Source of the DNA: Oncomelania hupensis
Taxonomy: Eukaryota > Mollusca > Gastropoda > Littorinimorpha > Pomatiopsidae
DNA: 64,000 nt
Reading direction: 5' to 3'
Assembly: GCA_036898135.1 (NCBI GenBank)
Contig: CM072512.1
Span: 5,248,446-5,312,445, forward strand
Part shown: positions 23,101 to 37,653 of the stretch, in pieces
How positions within the stretch are numbered: the stretch's first letter is position 1
Layout: the number at the start of each line of letters is the position of its first letter
Notes under the pieces: model-generated
The model's input: only the letters and a program-made list of their open reading frames with translations
Databases searched by the model: none
Told to the model about the DNA's origin: nothing
Position numbers and translations under genes: made by a program

Positions 23101-26100
23101 AACTTGAACGTTAATAATTTTTTGAAAGTTTTTGTTGAATTGTTCCTTTGTTGTGTATATACATTTCAGTATTGATTGAACTTATTGTTTGAATTTGCGT
23201 TATTATTTAAGTTAGTAATATTTGATTTGTTTATATTATCCTTGTTTAGTCTTAGTAGGTGTTAGTATTCGCCATACTTGTTTCTATGTCAGTATATTTA
23301 TTAAAGTAGTGTTGACTTTGAGGTATTGAAAAAAAAATTATTTTTTTTTTGGAAATAATTTATAGGGTTTAGACATTTGAGGACTTAGATTAATTGAACA
23401 CTGCTGTTATTGATTTGGTATTGAGTTATCTTCGCCTATTATTTATTATAATAATTTATTTTTTAAAAGGAAATTATAGTTGTTTATATGTGAGTGTTCA
23501 TACTTTATCAGTTTATTGAGTTCTCTTAGACTATTGTTTGTTATAAAAAGAATTTATTTTTAAAAAAAGGTAATTATAGTTGTTGATATTTGATTGTTAA
23601 TACTTTATTGTTTTATTGATTTGCCTTACTGCTATTTATTAGTTAGATTTGTTGATATTTGATTGTTAGTACTTCATCAGTTTATTGATTTGGTTCTTGC
23701 TATTTATTGGTTACTTAGATTTGTTTCATTTTGAATTTATTGTTGACTTAGCTTGGCTTGGGCTATTGTTAGTTTTTATTTTTATCATTCTTTCTTGGGT
23801 ATTCGGGACTTAGTGTATATATTGTAGTTTAGGTAGGTGTTGATTTTGATTTATATTTTGAAAAAAAATTTAAAACATGGATGACTATGATGATCTGTTT
23901 GAAAAGTTTCTTAAACAAGCTACTACTTTGGAATTGGCTGACAAACATAAGTATGTTCAAGAATGTTTTCAGCGACTGGAAAGACAAAGAGAACGGGAGG
24001 CTAAACAAACAGAAATAGAAAATGAGTCCAAAAGAAAAGATAAGGAAATGGATATGGAATCCAAGAAGCTAGATATAGAAAAAGAAATGGAATCCAAGAA
24101 ACTAGATACACAAAAAGAATTGGAATCCAAGAAACTAGATACACAAAAAGAGATGGAATCCAAAAGGATGGACATTGAACTTGAGAGGGAAAAAACAAAG
24201 CAGTTAGAACTACAAGCTAGTCAGGGTGGTCATGTTGCTGGTCAAGATCATGATCATGATCAGACTTATGCGAAGCATCAGTTCAAAGCTAGACCAATTT
24301 TTCCTAAACTTCCAATGTTTAGAGAGAAGACTGATGATATTGACTCATACTTGTTTCGTTTTGAAACAAATGCTTCTGCACTTGGCTGGGAAAAGGATCA
24401 ATGGGTTGTTTATTTGTCTGCCTTACTTGAAGGGAATGCTTTAAGTTTGTATCACAGTTTAGCTGCCAATGGACATTGTGATTATGACATTTTGAAAGAT
24501 AACTTGTTGAAGAAATTCCAATGTACTGCTGAAGGTTTCAGAGAGAAATTTCGTTCCACCAAACCAGATGCAAATGAACCGTTTCAAACTTTTGGCATTG
24601 AGCTTAATCGATTGTTTGATCGATGGGTTGCACTTTCTGGTGTCAAGCGTACTCTAGATGGCATAGTTGATTTGGTACTGGGTGAACAATTTCTCCAGAG
24701 TGTTTCTGCAGATCTGGCTACTTTCATTCGCGAACGAGGATTGGTCAGCCTCGAGGACATGGTGAATTGTGCCGAAAGTTACCGTCTTGCTCGTCCGGGT
24801 AAGAATTTGGCTCGCAAAGCCAGTACTTCTGCGTTCGCGTCGGTTGGTCAATTCAATACCGTTGCTGAAACTAATGCCGCTTCGGGTCGTTCGGATTTTC
24901 GCGGTGGGTACGGTGGTTATCGACGTCAAGTTGGTTACCGTGGCCGCTGGAACTTTAATCGAAGTGCGCCACCCACTGTTCCAGATTCTCATCAAGGTCA
25001 AAATCGTGGTGGATTCGGACGTGGCTCGTCCATGAATTTTTCTGGTAAATGTCAACTTTGCAAAGGCAGTGGCCATTCTTCATTCAAATGTCCACTCAGA
25101 AACAATCCGACAAATCCATGCTACATTTGTGGGTTGGGGGGACATGTTAAGAAAAGTTGTCCGTTTGCATCTTCTACACTCAAAACAGATACACAAAAGA
25201 CTCAGGTTGTCTCTGCTGCATTGCCTGTCGATCCTGAGGTTGTATGTTCAGTGGCTAGTCCAGCTGTTGGTCATCTACATTTGGAGTTGGGTACAGTGAA
25301 GGGTACACCATGTTCTGTACTTCGTGACACAGGTGCTACTATTTGTGGGGTGCGTCAGCGATTGGTGTCATCTCTCGAGTACATCGAAGGACAAGTTCGT
25401 TGTAAGACATTTGGAGGTGAGATTACTGTTTATCCACTTGCCAAACTTGCAGTTTCAACTCCATATTTTTCAGGTCAGTTGGTTTGTGCTGTGCTTCCTG
25501 ACCCAGTTGCTGATTTGATCATTGGGAACATTGCTGGGTTGACAGATTCTGTTGTTGGTGCTCAGGTTTCAGTTGAGTTGAGTGTGGCGGCTGTCACTAC
25601 TCGGGCTCGCACTGCGAAGAAAGATTTTCCTCATACTCCTTTAGTTGATGTTTCTCAGGATTTTGGTATTTCTCGTCAGGAGTTGATTGATTTTCAGAAA
25701 GCAGATTCCAGTCTTGCTTCATGTTTCACGTTTGCTCAGTCTGGAGAAAGGAAAGCTGTTGGTTCTGCTACTTATTTTTTCTTTGAGGATGCAGGTGTTT
25801 TGTATCGTTCGTACGAGAAGCCTGGTCAAATTCTACAGCAGATTGTTGTTCCAGAGAAGTTGCGTGCTGCCGTTTTGGCTACTTCACATGATCAGTTGCT
25901 TGCTGCTCATTGTGGTACTCGTCGTACTTTGACGCGAGTTCTTTCGAAATTTTTTTGGCCTGGAGTGTCAGCGGATACTTCAAGGTACGTTCGTACTTGT
26001 GATGTGTGCCAGAAGTCAACTTCGAAGGGGAAGGCTCCGCCAGTTCCGTTGGTTGTGGTGCCTCAGTCATCTACTCCATTTGAAAGGGTCCACATTGACT

Positions 26101-29100
26101 TGGTCGGTCCTTTGTCGCCACCTTCGGAGGAAGGCCATCGATACATTTTGACATTGGTCGACTTGGCAACTCGTTTTCCGGAGGCCGTGCCACTTAAGAA
26201 CATTTCTTCAGTGGAGGTTGCAGAGGCGTTGATGTCGATTTTTGCACGGCTGGGTTTTCCAAAGGTGATACTGTCCGATCAAGGTACTCAGTTTACCTCT
26301 GAGTTGATCAAACAGTTCTACGCACTGTGTGGCACTAGGGCGATTCGGACGTCTCCGTATCATCCTCAGGCAAATGGAATTGTGGAGAGGTTTCACAGGA
26401 CGTTGAAGGCGATGCTTGGGAAGGTTGTTCAGTCGCATCCAAAGGCGTGGCATCGTTACTTGCCTGCTCTGCTTTTTGCTTGTCGGGAGTTACCGTCGGA
26501 GAGTACTGGATTCAGTCCCTTTGAGTTGATGTTTGGTCGCCAACCTCGTGGTCCGATTTCGTTGCTTGCTGATTCTTGGACCCAGGACCAGTCTTCAAAG
26601 GATGCAGATGCACAGCCATTGTATTTGCATGTTTTCGAGTTGAAGAACATCATTGCTGAGACTTGTGAATTGGCTAGGCAAAACTCTGCACAATCATCAG
26701 CAAAGAACAAAGCTTACTTTGATAGGTCAGCTAAGAAACGCACTTTTGACGTTAAAGATGAGGTATTGGTTCTGTTGCCATCCGAGACAAATAAATTACT
26801 CATGAAGTGGTTAGGACCATACACCATACAAGAATGCATGCATCCTGACTACAAGATTGTGGTCAAGGGGAAGACAAAGATTTTTCACGCTAACATGCTA
26901 AAGCGATACTACCGTCGTCCCCAAAACGCTGCTGAAGTTGAAGTCTGTGTCGATTCAGTTGTTTGTGAAGGTGAGGTTGTTGATTGGGGCGATGTGATTT
27001 CAGACAGGTTTTTTGATGTTGACAAAGGGAAGGTTTCTCATCGTAGACATGTGGGTTGTTGTTCAGTGGGTTCGGCAGTGGTGAATACAATAGTGTTACG
27101 TGAAGAAACAACGAGACAGATTTTGGCGTCTGTGGGTGTTGTACTAGATGATGAGGATGATGATGTTGTGCTGCCAACGTTGCCTTTGGCATCATCTATG
27201 ACTGATGAGGACATTTCGTCAGTGGTTTTTGATGAGTTGTTGCCTGCGTCAGATCGTCAGGACCTTTTTTCTGTTTTTTCTGATTTTGCTGATATTTTGA
27301 CAGCAAAACCGGGTTCTTTTGGAGGAGGTTTGTTTTTGGATGTACATTTGACATCAGATGTTCCAGTTCGTCGTAGGGCTTACGATCTGCCGTTTGCTTC
27401 ACGTCAGGTTGTTGAACGAGAAATTCAGACGATGTTGGAGCTTGGAGTTATTGAGAAGTCCAGTTCGGCATATTCTTCGCCTGTGGTCTTGGTGCAGAAG
27501 AAAGATCATTCGTGCCGGTTCTGCATTGATTATAGGGCGCTGAATAAGGTTACTCTTTTTGACGCCGAACCGATTCCAGATGTCACCGAGTTGTACACAA
27601 GACTTGCATCCAGTGTGTTTTTCACTCGCATTGACTTAGCCAAGGGATACTGGCAGATTGTCGTCAATCCTGTGGATAGGCATAAGACTGCTTTTGCCAC
27701 CCACATGGGTCTGTTTCAGTGGGTTAGAATGCCTTTTGGATTAGTTTCTGCTCCTGCTGTTTTTGCTCGCATGATGAGGGTGTTGGAACTCCAGGAAGTT
27801 TCAGCTATGAATTTTTTCGATGACATCCTTGTGCACAGTGAAGCTTTCCAACAACATCTGGTGCATGTGAGGGGAGTTCTTCAGAAGCTGAAGCAGTACG
27901 GTCTTACTGCTCGACCATCGAAGATTGCTGCTGGTTTTCGCAGTCTTGAGTTTCTTGGGCATGTGGTTGGTGAGGGAGTGTTGCGGCCTGAGGGGAAGAA
28001 GATTGAGAAGATTTTGGCCATCCCTACACCTACAACCAAGAAACAGGTTCGTTCGATTCTGGGGCTGTTGGGGTTCTACAGATGCTACATCCCAAATTTT
28101 TCTGCACTGCTTGCACCCATTTCGGATCTTACGAAGGATTCAAAGGTCAGGTCCATTGTGTGGTCAGCTGAGTGTGATGAGGCGTTGACTGCGGTGAAAC
28201 GCTTGTTTTCTACTGCACCAGTCTTGCAGTTGCCACGATTGCAGGAACAGTTTGTACTTCGTACAGATGCCAGTTCGTTTGGTGTTGGTGCTGTCTTGAT
28301 GCAGGAGATGGAGGGTGTTTTGCATCCGGTCTGTTTCGCCAGCAGGAAGTTGTTGCCCAGGGAAGTGAGGTACAGTACCATTGAGAGAGAATGTCTTGCC
28401 ATTGTTTGGGCTGTTTCGAAGTTCTCACGTTTCCTGTGGGGTGTTGCATTCATCTTGCAGACAGATCACAGACCGCTCACATACATGCAGACATGTAGGT
28501 TCAAAAATACGAGAATCATGCGATGGGCTCTTTCTTTGCAAGAGTACAATTTTCATATTGAGCCTCTTCCGGGATCTCGCAACATTCTTGCTGATCTTCT
28601 GTCGCGTTCGGCTGTCGATCAGTTTGTGCCATAGATGTTGTGGAAGAACTTCTGTTCTTGGAAAAGACTGCTGCTTTTCAAAAAAGAAACCTCGGTCGGT
28701 CTCTTTTTTTTGTAGAGGGGGGGGGGGTAGTGTAGAGAACGGGATTTTTCTGGGTTTTTTATTATTCGATTATTGTACGGTGTTTTTGATTGGCTATGAT
28801 TCGGGAGCCAATGATATGAAGGTTTGAATTAATCAAGTTTGAATTAGATGAAAAATTGTTCACTCACTCAAAAATTCTGTGTAAGGCTGGTGTGCCGTGG
28901 AGCAGTATGTGTATGTAGGCCAGAAAATAACAAAAAGTTAAAAGAAGGAAAAAAAGTAAATTGTGGAATAACTAAAAGATGAAGAAGGCACTGTGAACGT
29001 GTCAAGGTGTACAGGTTCGGTGGAACTTTCTATCTGGAAGTGGAAGTTGTATTTTTGTGCTGTAAAAATTACAGGTATCTATAACGTTTTTCATGATTGT

Positions 29101-32100
29101 GGGATTCTGATAAGTATATTTTGAAATTGCATTTGTTGTATTGGAAGGTGGTGAGCTGTTGTCCACTAGGACGGAATATAATTTTTCATTGATGTAATAA
29201 TATTATTAATTACATGGGGCGATAGTGGTAGAGTAGTAGATAATGAAATATGAATGAAAGGCGTGAGTATGTTTACTTGTAGTAATTTTCATTCATGGAA
29301 TGATTATATCTGGATTGTGAATATAATTTTTCATTGATGTAATAATATTATTAATTACATGGGGCGATAGTGGTAGAGTAGTAGATAATGAAATATGAAT
29401 GAAAGGCGTGAGTATGTTTACGGAATATACGGCGTGAGTATGTTTACGGAATATAATTTTTCATTGATGTAATAATATTATTAATTACATGGGGCGATAG
29501 TGGTAGAGTAGTAGATAATGAAATATGAATGAAAGGCGTGAGTATGTTTACTTGTAGTAATTTTCATTCATGGAATGATTATATCTGGATTGTGAATATA
29601 ATTTTTCATTGATGTAATAATATTATTAATTACATGGGGCGATAGTGGTAGAGTAGTAGATAATGAAATATGAATGAAAGGCGTGAGTATGTTTACTTGT
29701 AGTAATTTTCATTCATGGAATGATTATATCTGGATTGTGATCAACATCGTAAAAGGAAGGAAGACACGATCACACAAATGTGTTGAAACTAAAGAAGAAT
29801 AAATTATTCGAGTCAGTGAATTGACAGTTGTATATATATATGTCGTATAGCGGCCTACTGGAGGCTTACTTGGAAGTGAGAGGCTTACTCAGGAGCGGCT
29901 GTGGTTCCGTGCTGTCCAGGTGGGGACAGAGAGAGAGAGAGATCGGAGGCGAGGGACATCGGAGAGGGTCAGACTTACGCCCTTCGTCGTGACCAAAGTC
30001 TACGTTATCTACTCGGGTGGACTGGAGGTCACGATCGCTCCTCCGCCCGTCGACGCTCATTCGTGCGAATCATCTCTGGCATCTAGTGCCAGCTCGTGTG
30101 GAGACGGCCTGTAAAGGTACTGTGATTGTTTGTGCTTAATGTGGTGGTCAGGACAAGTGATTGCCTGACGGCGTTTATCCAGGCTCGGTCGCTCTAGTGC
30201 GGCATTGTCAAACCATTGTGGGATTGGTGTATAAAGTGAAACGATGTTGAAGTATTTGGTGTGAAAGATTAGAGTGAGAGATTGATAAGGATTATTGTTG
30301 ATTATTTATATAAATTTTGAGAACGTGGAACGGATATCTGGTGTTGGTGTTTGTTTGTGTTGAGAAAAGTCCGTACGTTTGTGGGTGTGGTAGTTAACAG
30401 AGAGAACGTGCACGCACACATAATTCTTTAGGAGTCATATATATATATATATTGCACCTACACTAAATATCCATTCGCTACAAACTTAAGGCACAAGTAA
30501 GTAAAAAGCATAACAAATATTTTAAGGACTACATACAATGACCTTAGACCTAGATCTAAAAGTATTACTTAAGTTTCCATAGGCATCATATCAAGTAACC
30601 TTAAGCCTTGCATAGAGAAATCAATATTAAAAGCAACTTTTTTTTCCAAATTACTATACACGTGAGATAAAAACAGCATAAAGAACCCTAAACAAATAAT
30701 TAAACTCCTTTCTACATTCAAGACTCAATGGAAAATTGAATTTATGTGGGGAAAAAATTGTTGCAGCATTTATATCTCCAAACTACATTGCTTCAGAAAT
30801 ATAACTTATAATGCAATACCATACTAAGCAAATAATTAGATTGTATTGTACCTTATTTACTAGGAATGAACAAATAAATACAAATCTATTAAGCATATTA
30901 ATATATATTTTCACAGTCCTGGACATAAGAGCAGACACAAATACAGCATACTATTTCAAAGACTATCAGGCAGTAATATCTAAAATATTTACAATCATTA
31001 AAACAAAAAATCAAAAAAATTAAAAATACACCAAAGTTATTGACTATTAAAGTAGCAAACGGTCAGCAAAAAAATAGCAAAATTCAAATTCAGAATTAAT
31101 ACTAAGTGAAAACGCATCTACAGAGATAAAGCTTAAAGCACAAAGGTTCTTCTATTACTAAATGAAAACATTGTAGGTAAAAAAAAACAAAAAGCAAGAC
31201 ATGCTGACGATGTACCTCTCCAGTTCGGACATGGACCTTCACAGCAGCGTTCAGATGAGGATGGCAGTGTTAGCACGACAATGTTAGGTAGTGTTAGCAC
31301 GACAACATTGTGGTTATTAAGCACACAAGGACGTTGCAAAATCTAGTGTCACTTTTGCAACAATTGATGTTAACAATGAATTCAACAATCTACATAAAAA
31401 ACATGTTGCCGGCTACACATACGCGAGTCAAAAAAAGCGCACTGATGCACATTGTTTTAAATCCAAACAAGCTAAGATTCTGGCATATTTCAATTAATTT
31501 TGCAAAAGATAACAGCATCAATGTAAAAGCGGTGTCGGTCGTATAATGTAAAAGCTGTGCCACGCTTGTGCAGACAATGAGCACACTAGGACACTTAAAC
31601 ACTACATAACTAACTTAACATGAATTATACATACACATGTACTTAACAACTGATAATGTAGTTTTAGTGTGTTTCCATAATAAGAATTAACTGAAAGACG
31701 CTGGGGAGATCATTGTAATGTGCCTAGTAGCTTAAAGTGCTGCAGTCAGTTACATTCTGTCTCGGAGTATTTTCAAGGATTACATCCCTTCTGGGATCTT
31801 GATGGGTTGTAGGTCAGGGGAGGAAAGGAGGGAGGAGGGTGGTGAGGGTGACTGTTCGGGTAGAATTCAATAATACTGGCTTTGTGAGGGTCAGAGTACT
31901 TGGAACTAGTGGCTCCTCTTCTGAGGTATGTCTAAGGTGTAAGGGAGTTATTACGGCTTTTTGAGGGAAGAAAGGTATCTGGAGTTGTAGGATAAGTTAA
32001 TAGAGAACAGTCTGAACAAGAACAACAGTAAGAAGGCCTACCAGACTAAGAAGCGGCTGACAAGTGTTAAAAAGCCCAAGGTCTCCCCGATCCAAAGCAA

Positions 32101-35100
32101 GTCTGGCATGTGCCTTACAGAAGAACAAGAAGTCTTGGACAGACGGACAGAGTACTGCTCTGACCTGTCCAACCACAAACCAACGGAGACCCATCAGTTC
32201 TAGCTTGTCCCCAGAACAGAGAAGAAGAAGAAATCTTCCTAATTGATTCTTCGAGAAGAAGTTGAGGTAATTGTCCAATCGCTGAAGAAGGGGAAGTCAG
32301 CGGGAGTGGACAACATACCAGCCGAATTACTTCAAGCAGGAGGTGAAGTGATGATCAACGCCCTCACCATTACCTGTAACAAGATCTGGCAAATTGAGAA
32401 ATGGCCTACACCATGGACCCAGTCGCTTGTCATCACTCTTCCCAAAAAGGTAACCTTCAGAGTGTTAAAATTGCTGCACCATCAGTCATCCAAGCAAGGT
32501 CCTCCTGGAAATAACACTCCACAGGTTGAAACACCAAGCTGAACAAATCTTAGCTAAAGAACAAGCAGGATTCAGAGCTGGGTAAAGTACCACTGAACAC
32601 ATTTTCAACCTCAGAATAATCTGCGAGAAATACCTATAGCACCAACATCATCTATATCATGTGTTTGTAGATTTTAAGAAAGTGTTTGACCGAGTCGGCG
32701 TACAGCTCTGGGCAACCATGAAAGTGTACAACATCAGCCCCAACATTACTGAAGTCATCAAAAGCCTGTGTGACAGACAAGGCCACCAGTGCAGTCCTCC
32801 ACAACAGCGCCATCGGGAACTGGTTCAGAACAACAATCGGCATGCGTCAAGGATGCCTACTCTTTCTGACACTCTTCAACATCGTCCTAGAGTGCATCAT
32901 GTCAGATGCCCTTGCAGATCACGAAAGCAGTCAGCATAGGGGATAGAGCAATCAATCTCCAACCTCCGTTTTGCGGATGGCATTGATGGATTGGATGGAC
33001 AAGAAACAAGAACTTGAACAGTTGGTACAGAGGCTTGACACCACCTCCAGAGCCTTTCGAATGGAAATAAGTACAGAGAGGACCAAAATGATGACCAACA
33101 AAACCAATGGCATCAACACGGACATCAAAGTCCAAGACCAGTCCCTCAGCACAGACTCAGTGCATAGCTTTAAATATTCAGGAGCCATTGTATCAGACAA
33201 TGGGTCCCGACAGGAAGTCCTCTCCAGGGTCGCACAAACAACTGTTGCCCTGACAAGTTTGACGCACATTTGGAAAGACAGGACCATCAGTCTACACTCC
33301 AAGGTAAAGCCGCTGCGCTCCCTTGTCATCTCCATCTTCCTATACATTTGCAAAACATTGACCCTCACAGTAGACCTACAACGAAGAACACAATCATGGA
33401 GATGAGGTGCTACAGAAGATTTCTGAGCATTTTCTATACCCAGCAATCACCAACGATGAAGTCCGACAGACCATCACACAAGCCATTGAACAACACGCTG
33501 GCATGCTCACAGTGGTGAAGAAATGGAAACTCCCGTCACCAGAGCATCAGGCCTTGTAAAGACCATCCTGCAAGGCACAGTGTAAGGAGGCAGAAGAAGA
33601 GGGAGACAGAAGTAGAGGTGGGAGGACAACATTGGAGAATGGACTGGCTTGACACTGAGCGAGGCCATGAGGTTGCTGAGAACAGAAAAAGATGGCGTAC
33701 ACTGGTTAAACGATCATCTGTGGTGTCTCAACGACTTTCAAGTTACGGGATAGGATAGGATAGGATAGGATAGGACAGGGTAAGTTTAGGGCACGCATAA
33801 CAAAATTATTGGCTTCATGAACACCTAAACTAACGTGAACTACACAATAGTGATTTGACTTACTTTCTCCTGCTTTCCCTTGCAGGTTCTCTCTCGGATG
33901 TGCTGCGATGTTTCCTGAACAAGTCCTTGTAGCGACCTTCAGGTTCTGACCGGTACCCCGAGTCGTCGGCTGCCATTGACCCTGAACCTGTACAATCACA
34001 ATCATCTGAACACACAATGGTTAAAAACAAAGAAGAAGCCACGCATAATAATAGTAATAATAATATTATTTATTATTATTATTATAACTAGGAAACTTGA
34101 TAAGCGAGAAATAAACACAAAATAAATAACAAAAACAACAATAATAAAAACAATAACAATAATAATAATAAAAATAATAATCATCATCATCATTTGTTCT
34201 AATTTTATACTTACTATTTTTGTTTTGCTTGGCCGGAAACAACTTTTCCAATGTGATCCTTTGGACGAATAGATTTCTTATGTTTTAAGTAAGGCACAAA
34301 CTGACAAAGGCTAAATAAGATCCTTTAGCTTTCATTTCTGACATCTTTAATAAATCACACTGAAATATTATCCTTTCGTAACTTACCTTTTTGAGTAGTC
34401 TTTTCATAGGATGGTCGGTAAGGGTTAAAGTCTGAAAAAAACAAAACCCAGCACATTTATTAGGATTCGAGTTACGATGGCTCAAACACCATAAAAATAA
34501 ATAAATAAATAAAATCAAAAGTAAGGGTTAAATTAAGAGTCTGAAGAACACAAAGCAACAAATTTAATACTCAAATACAATCAAAATAAATAATGTCAAA
34601 TTTTAAAATCCATGAATAAACACACAAGAGACATAGGTCACAATCTCCTCAATTCAAAGGCAAATTCATGGGCTTTATCAGAAAAACTTGCAGAGCATTG
34701 TTTTGTATCACACACTGAATACATTTTAAAAATAGTAATTTTCAACTGGAAAACGATGATACCTTCTTCTGACTTTGTGTCCGAAATGTCATCTGGGAAT
34801 TTGTACGTAGGCTTGTACTTGTTTTGTTCTGCAAAAATACATACTATAGCAAAGGTTTGTGAGCGCCAATACAATAGTAAAACTCTTTATCACTAAAACC
34901 TCAAAACTCCTGTTGGCAAAGTACATCACATGAAGAAAAACTATGAGAAGTTATGCAAAAAGGTACAGAGATGGAAACAAAACTACAACATTTTACAAAG
35001 AAATGCATGAACAGCACAAACACACATACTTAATGTTAAAAATATTAACAGTAACCTAGTGCATCAAATCTATCGGTGAATATTTGTGAACAATGCTTAA

Positions 35101-37605
35101 GGTAATTTATGTCTTCTTGAAAGAGAAGTGAAATGAACTGCTTTAAAATGTAAAACCTTATTAAATATATTTTTCTTGAGAAACAATATGATTCTCTGAA
35201 GTATCTAAGTAAGAGAAGGTCAAAAAATCAGGCTAAATATATAGACTAGTTTTGTTGGTGCATAAAATATTTCATTTCAAAATTAGGTTGAAGAGGCCAT
35301 GCTTGCATGAAAAGTCATAATGGAACAGCTTATACTTCATATCATGCACATCACTCAACATTATGTTATCTACCTTTTTCACCGACGCTTCACATAACAG
35401 CCTTTACAAAATTCTATCTTTCATTCACCATTATCTCAATAGCAATAGTGTTTAAAAATGTGTGGTTATATAGTGCCTGGAGTTTAGTTATAATTTGCAT
35501 TTAATATTAAACTGAATTGCTCACTGCCTTAAAACGCCATTCTACATTTTGTATTAGTTCTGGCAGTAGAATATGGAAATAACTTATATTTAATTGAATA
35601 TTATAGAAACTGATGGAATTGTAAATCTTATTTTAAAATATAGTCAATTAAAAACCCAACAAGCTGCAATTTATTAGAAAAATAAGCAATAAAAAATTAT
35701 GTAACACATTTAAGCTTTAGAGCCAATGATAAAATCATGAAAACTCTTAACTGAACAATACACTTTAAAACTTCACTCTTGTAATATTAAAACAAACTCC
35801 AAGCTTAGAAAACAAAAAATAAGGAAGCCAAAATCAATAAAGTTCGGGTATAATTTTAAAAAAAAAAAAGGGGGTGGGGGTGGGGGTTGTGAAGGAAGAA
35901 TTCACCCTATAACACAATCGTTTTTACATAAAATCCTGAAAAATAAGACCTCCGCTGCAAAAAAGCAAAAATGCTACATGTGAAATCAAAACATGAAAAT
36001 ATGGCTCCACAAAATTATAAACTAGAAGCCACACTTCAACAACTAAAATGTGTACAAAATATAAAATAATCCATAAATCAACGAAGAGTTACACTGGCAT
36101 TCAAAACAAATGGACAGATAAATAACTAATATATATTTTTTTAACAACAAAGAGCAGAAACAAGAATACACTGCACAACATTCCTTTGAACAGTTAAAAC
36201 TAAAGAATAATATTTGTTTAGTAACAATCCAAGAACTGTTCCAGTGATACAAATTAACAAATAAAATTCAGCTATGATGGCCACTCTGAGGTGTAAGATA
36301 AGGTATTGTTCATTTAAGGCAGACAAGATATGAAATTAATATATGTGACCGTCGACCACAAAATGAGCCTCATCTTACTTCCATAATGCCTTTGAACAGA
36401 GCAAAATAATGCACTGAAAATCTTTCAATTTGACATTGGATGTTCAATGTAAAATGCTGTGGAGAAGCGTTGAAGGGAAATAGAATATTCATCTATTTAC
36501 AAACAGCTTACATGCCTCGAGAAAGAGGTGGCTGTTCATCATTGATCCTTGCAAAAGTGATAAAATGTGTCATTCTGGCTTAAAATATATTTCAACAAAA
36601 TGTTACATAAAAAGAACCATTTGATGTGATGTTCAAGCTCGTTTTCTACGAGCTGAGATGTGATTTTTTTTTTCATAAGGTGATTTAAACTGCAATGACA
36701 TAAAAATGCAAATGATTGAAGTAATGATTCTTCAATGGTGATTCAACATGATTTTCTAAGTAATTATCTGATCTGAAGCGAGTTAGAGTGATTCTACAGT
36801 GATTTGTAGTTGATTTTTGACTCATTTTGTGTTGCCAGTCATTGGATGCACTGCCAGAGGACCAGACATAAGCAGACACCTGTTTACATACCCAGTCTCT
36901 CAAGGTCTTTCACTGAGGAACAATAAACGTCAACATCAGCAAACTACTTCTCAATATAAACCCTACCCCACCTTAAGCTCTTTATATAACCTCACACATG
37001 GATGGGATATACATAAATCTAGCATCATGAAACTACAAATTGCATTAACCGAAATAAAATTTAAAATAAATAAGAAAAATAATTATTAATTATTTAATCT
37101 GTTCATTCTAGCAACTATAGGCACCAACAACAAACTACAACTATTTACATATCACCTACAATCATATATTGCCATAACTAAAACCTAATACATTCAAACT
37201 AGCAGGGCCACTGAAATAAAAAACATCTTAAGAATAATATTTACTTTACCATAATACTACTTTTTATACATCGTCAATACATGCTTGTCCCACCACTCCA
37301 AACCCCAATAGTGAAAGAATAGCAAAATACATAAACTGGAATAAGCCAATATCATGTTTTAATACATTAATTGTAACACTACAAAGCCAAGCCAGCATGC
37401 TGAATCTGAATAGGATGTATATCCTGACACCTACGCACTTGTAAGTCACAGTTTAAAAGTTTATAAATATATGTTAGTGTTAATAATTATTATACAGCAT
37501 GTACAACTGTAAGTACTCCATTATAGACGTGTAGGGTTAATGTTGTTATATAACACTAACAGTCCAGTCACCTTTGTTACACCTCATGTAAAAAATGCAC
37601 AAAAA

Positions 37606-37653
<48 letters not shown>

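Larger units (their letters stand above)
21151..30482 (+). mobile_element. Full-length Ty3/gypsy-type LTR retrotransposon, Gmr1-like pol order
   Basis: The 9.3-kb element lies in the antisense direction in the intron between SORBS exons 13 and 12. It starts TGTAGAGAAC, ends TTCGCTACA, and is flanked by the 5-bp duplication AACTT (21146-21150 and 30483-30487). It has a 1.39-kb T-rich leader, a single Gag-Pol ORF (23877-28634), a polypurine tract, and two LTRs that differ by only a few substitutions plus a duplication. Intact ORF, near-identical LTRs and clean target duplication all point to recent insertion. The domain order places integrase before reverse transcriptase. Confidence 0.95.

Noticed and set aside
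31225..31245. Possible 21-nt SORBS exon
   Set aside because: Weak acceptor, and exon 12 already joins exon 13 in phase 2 without it.
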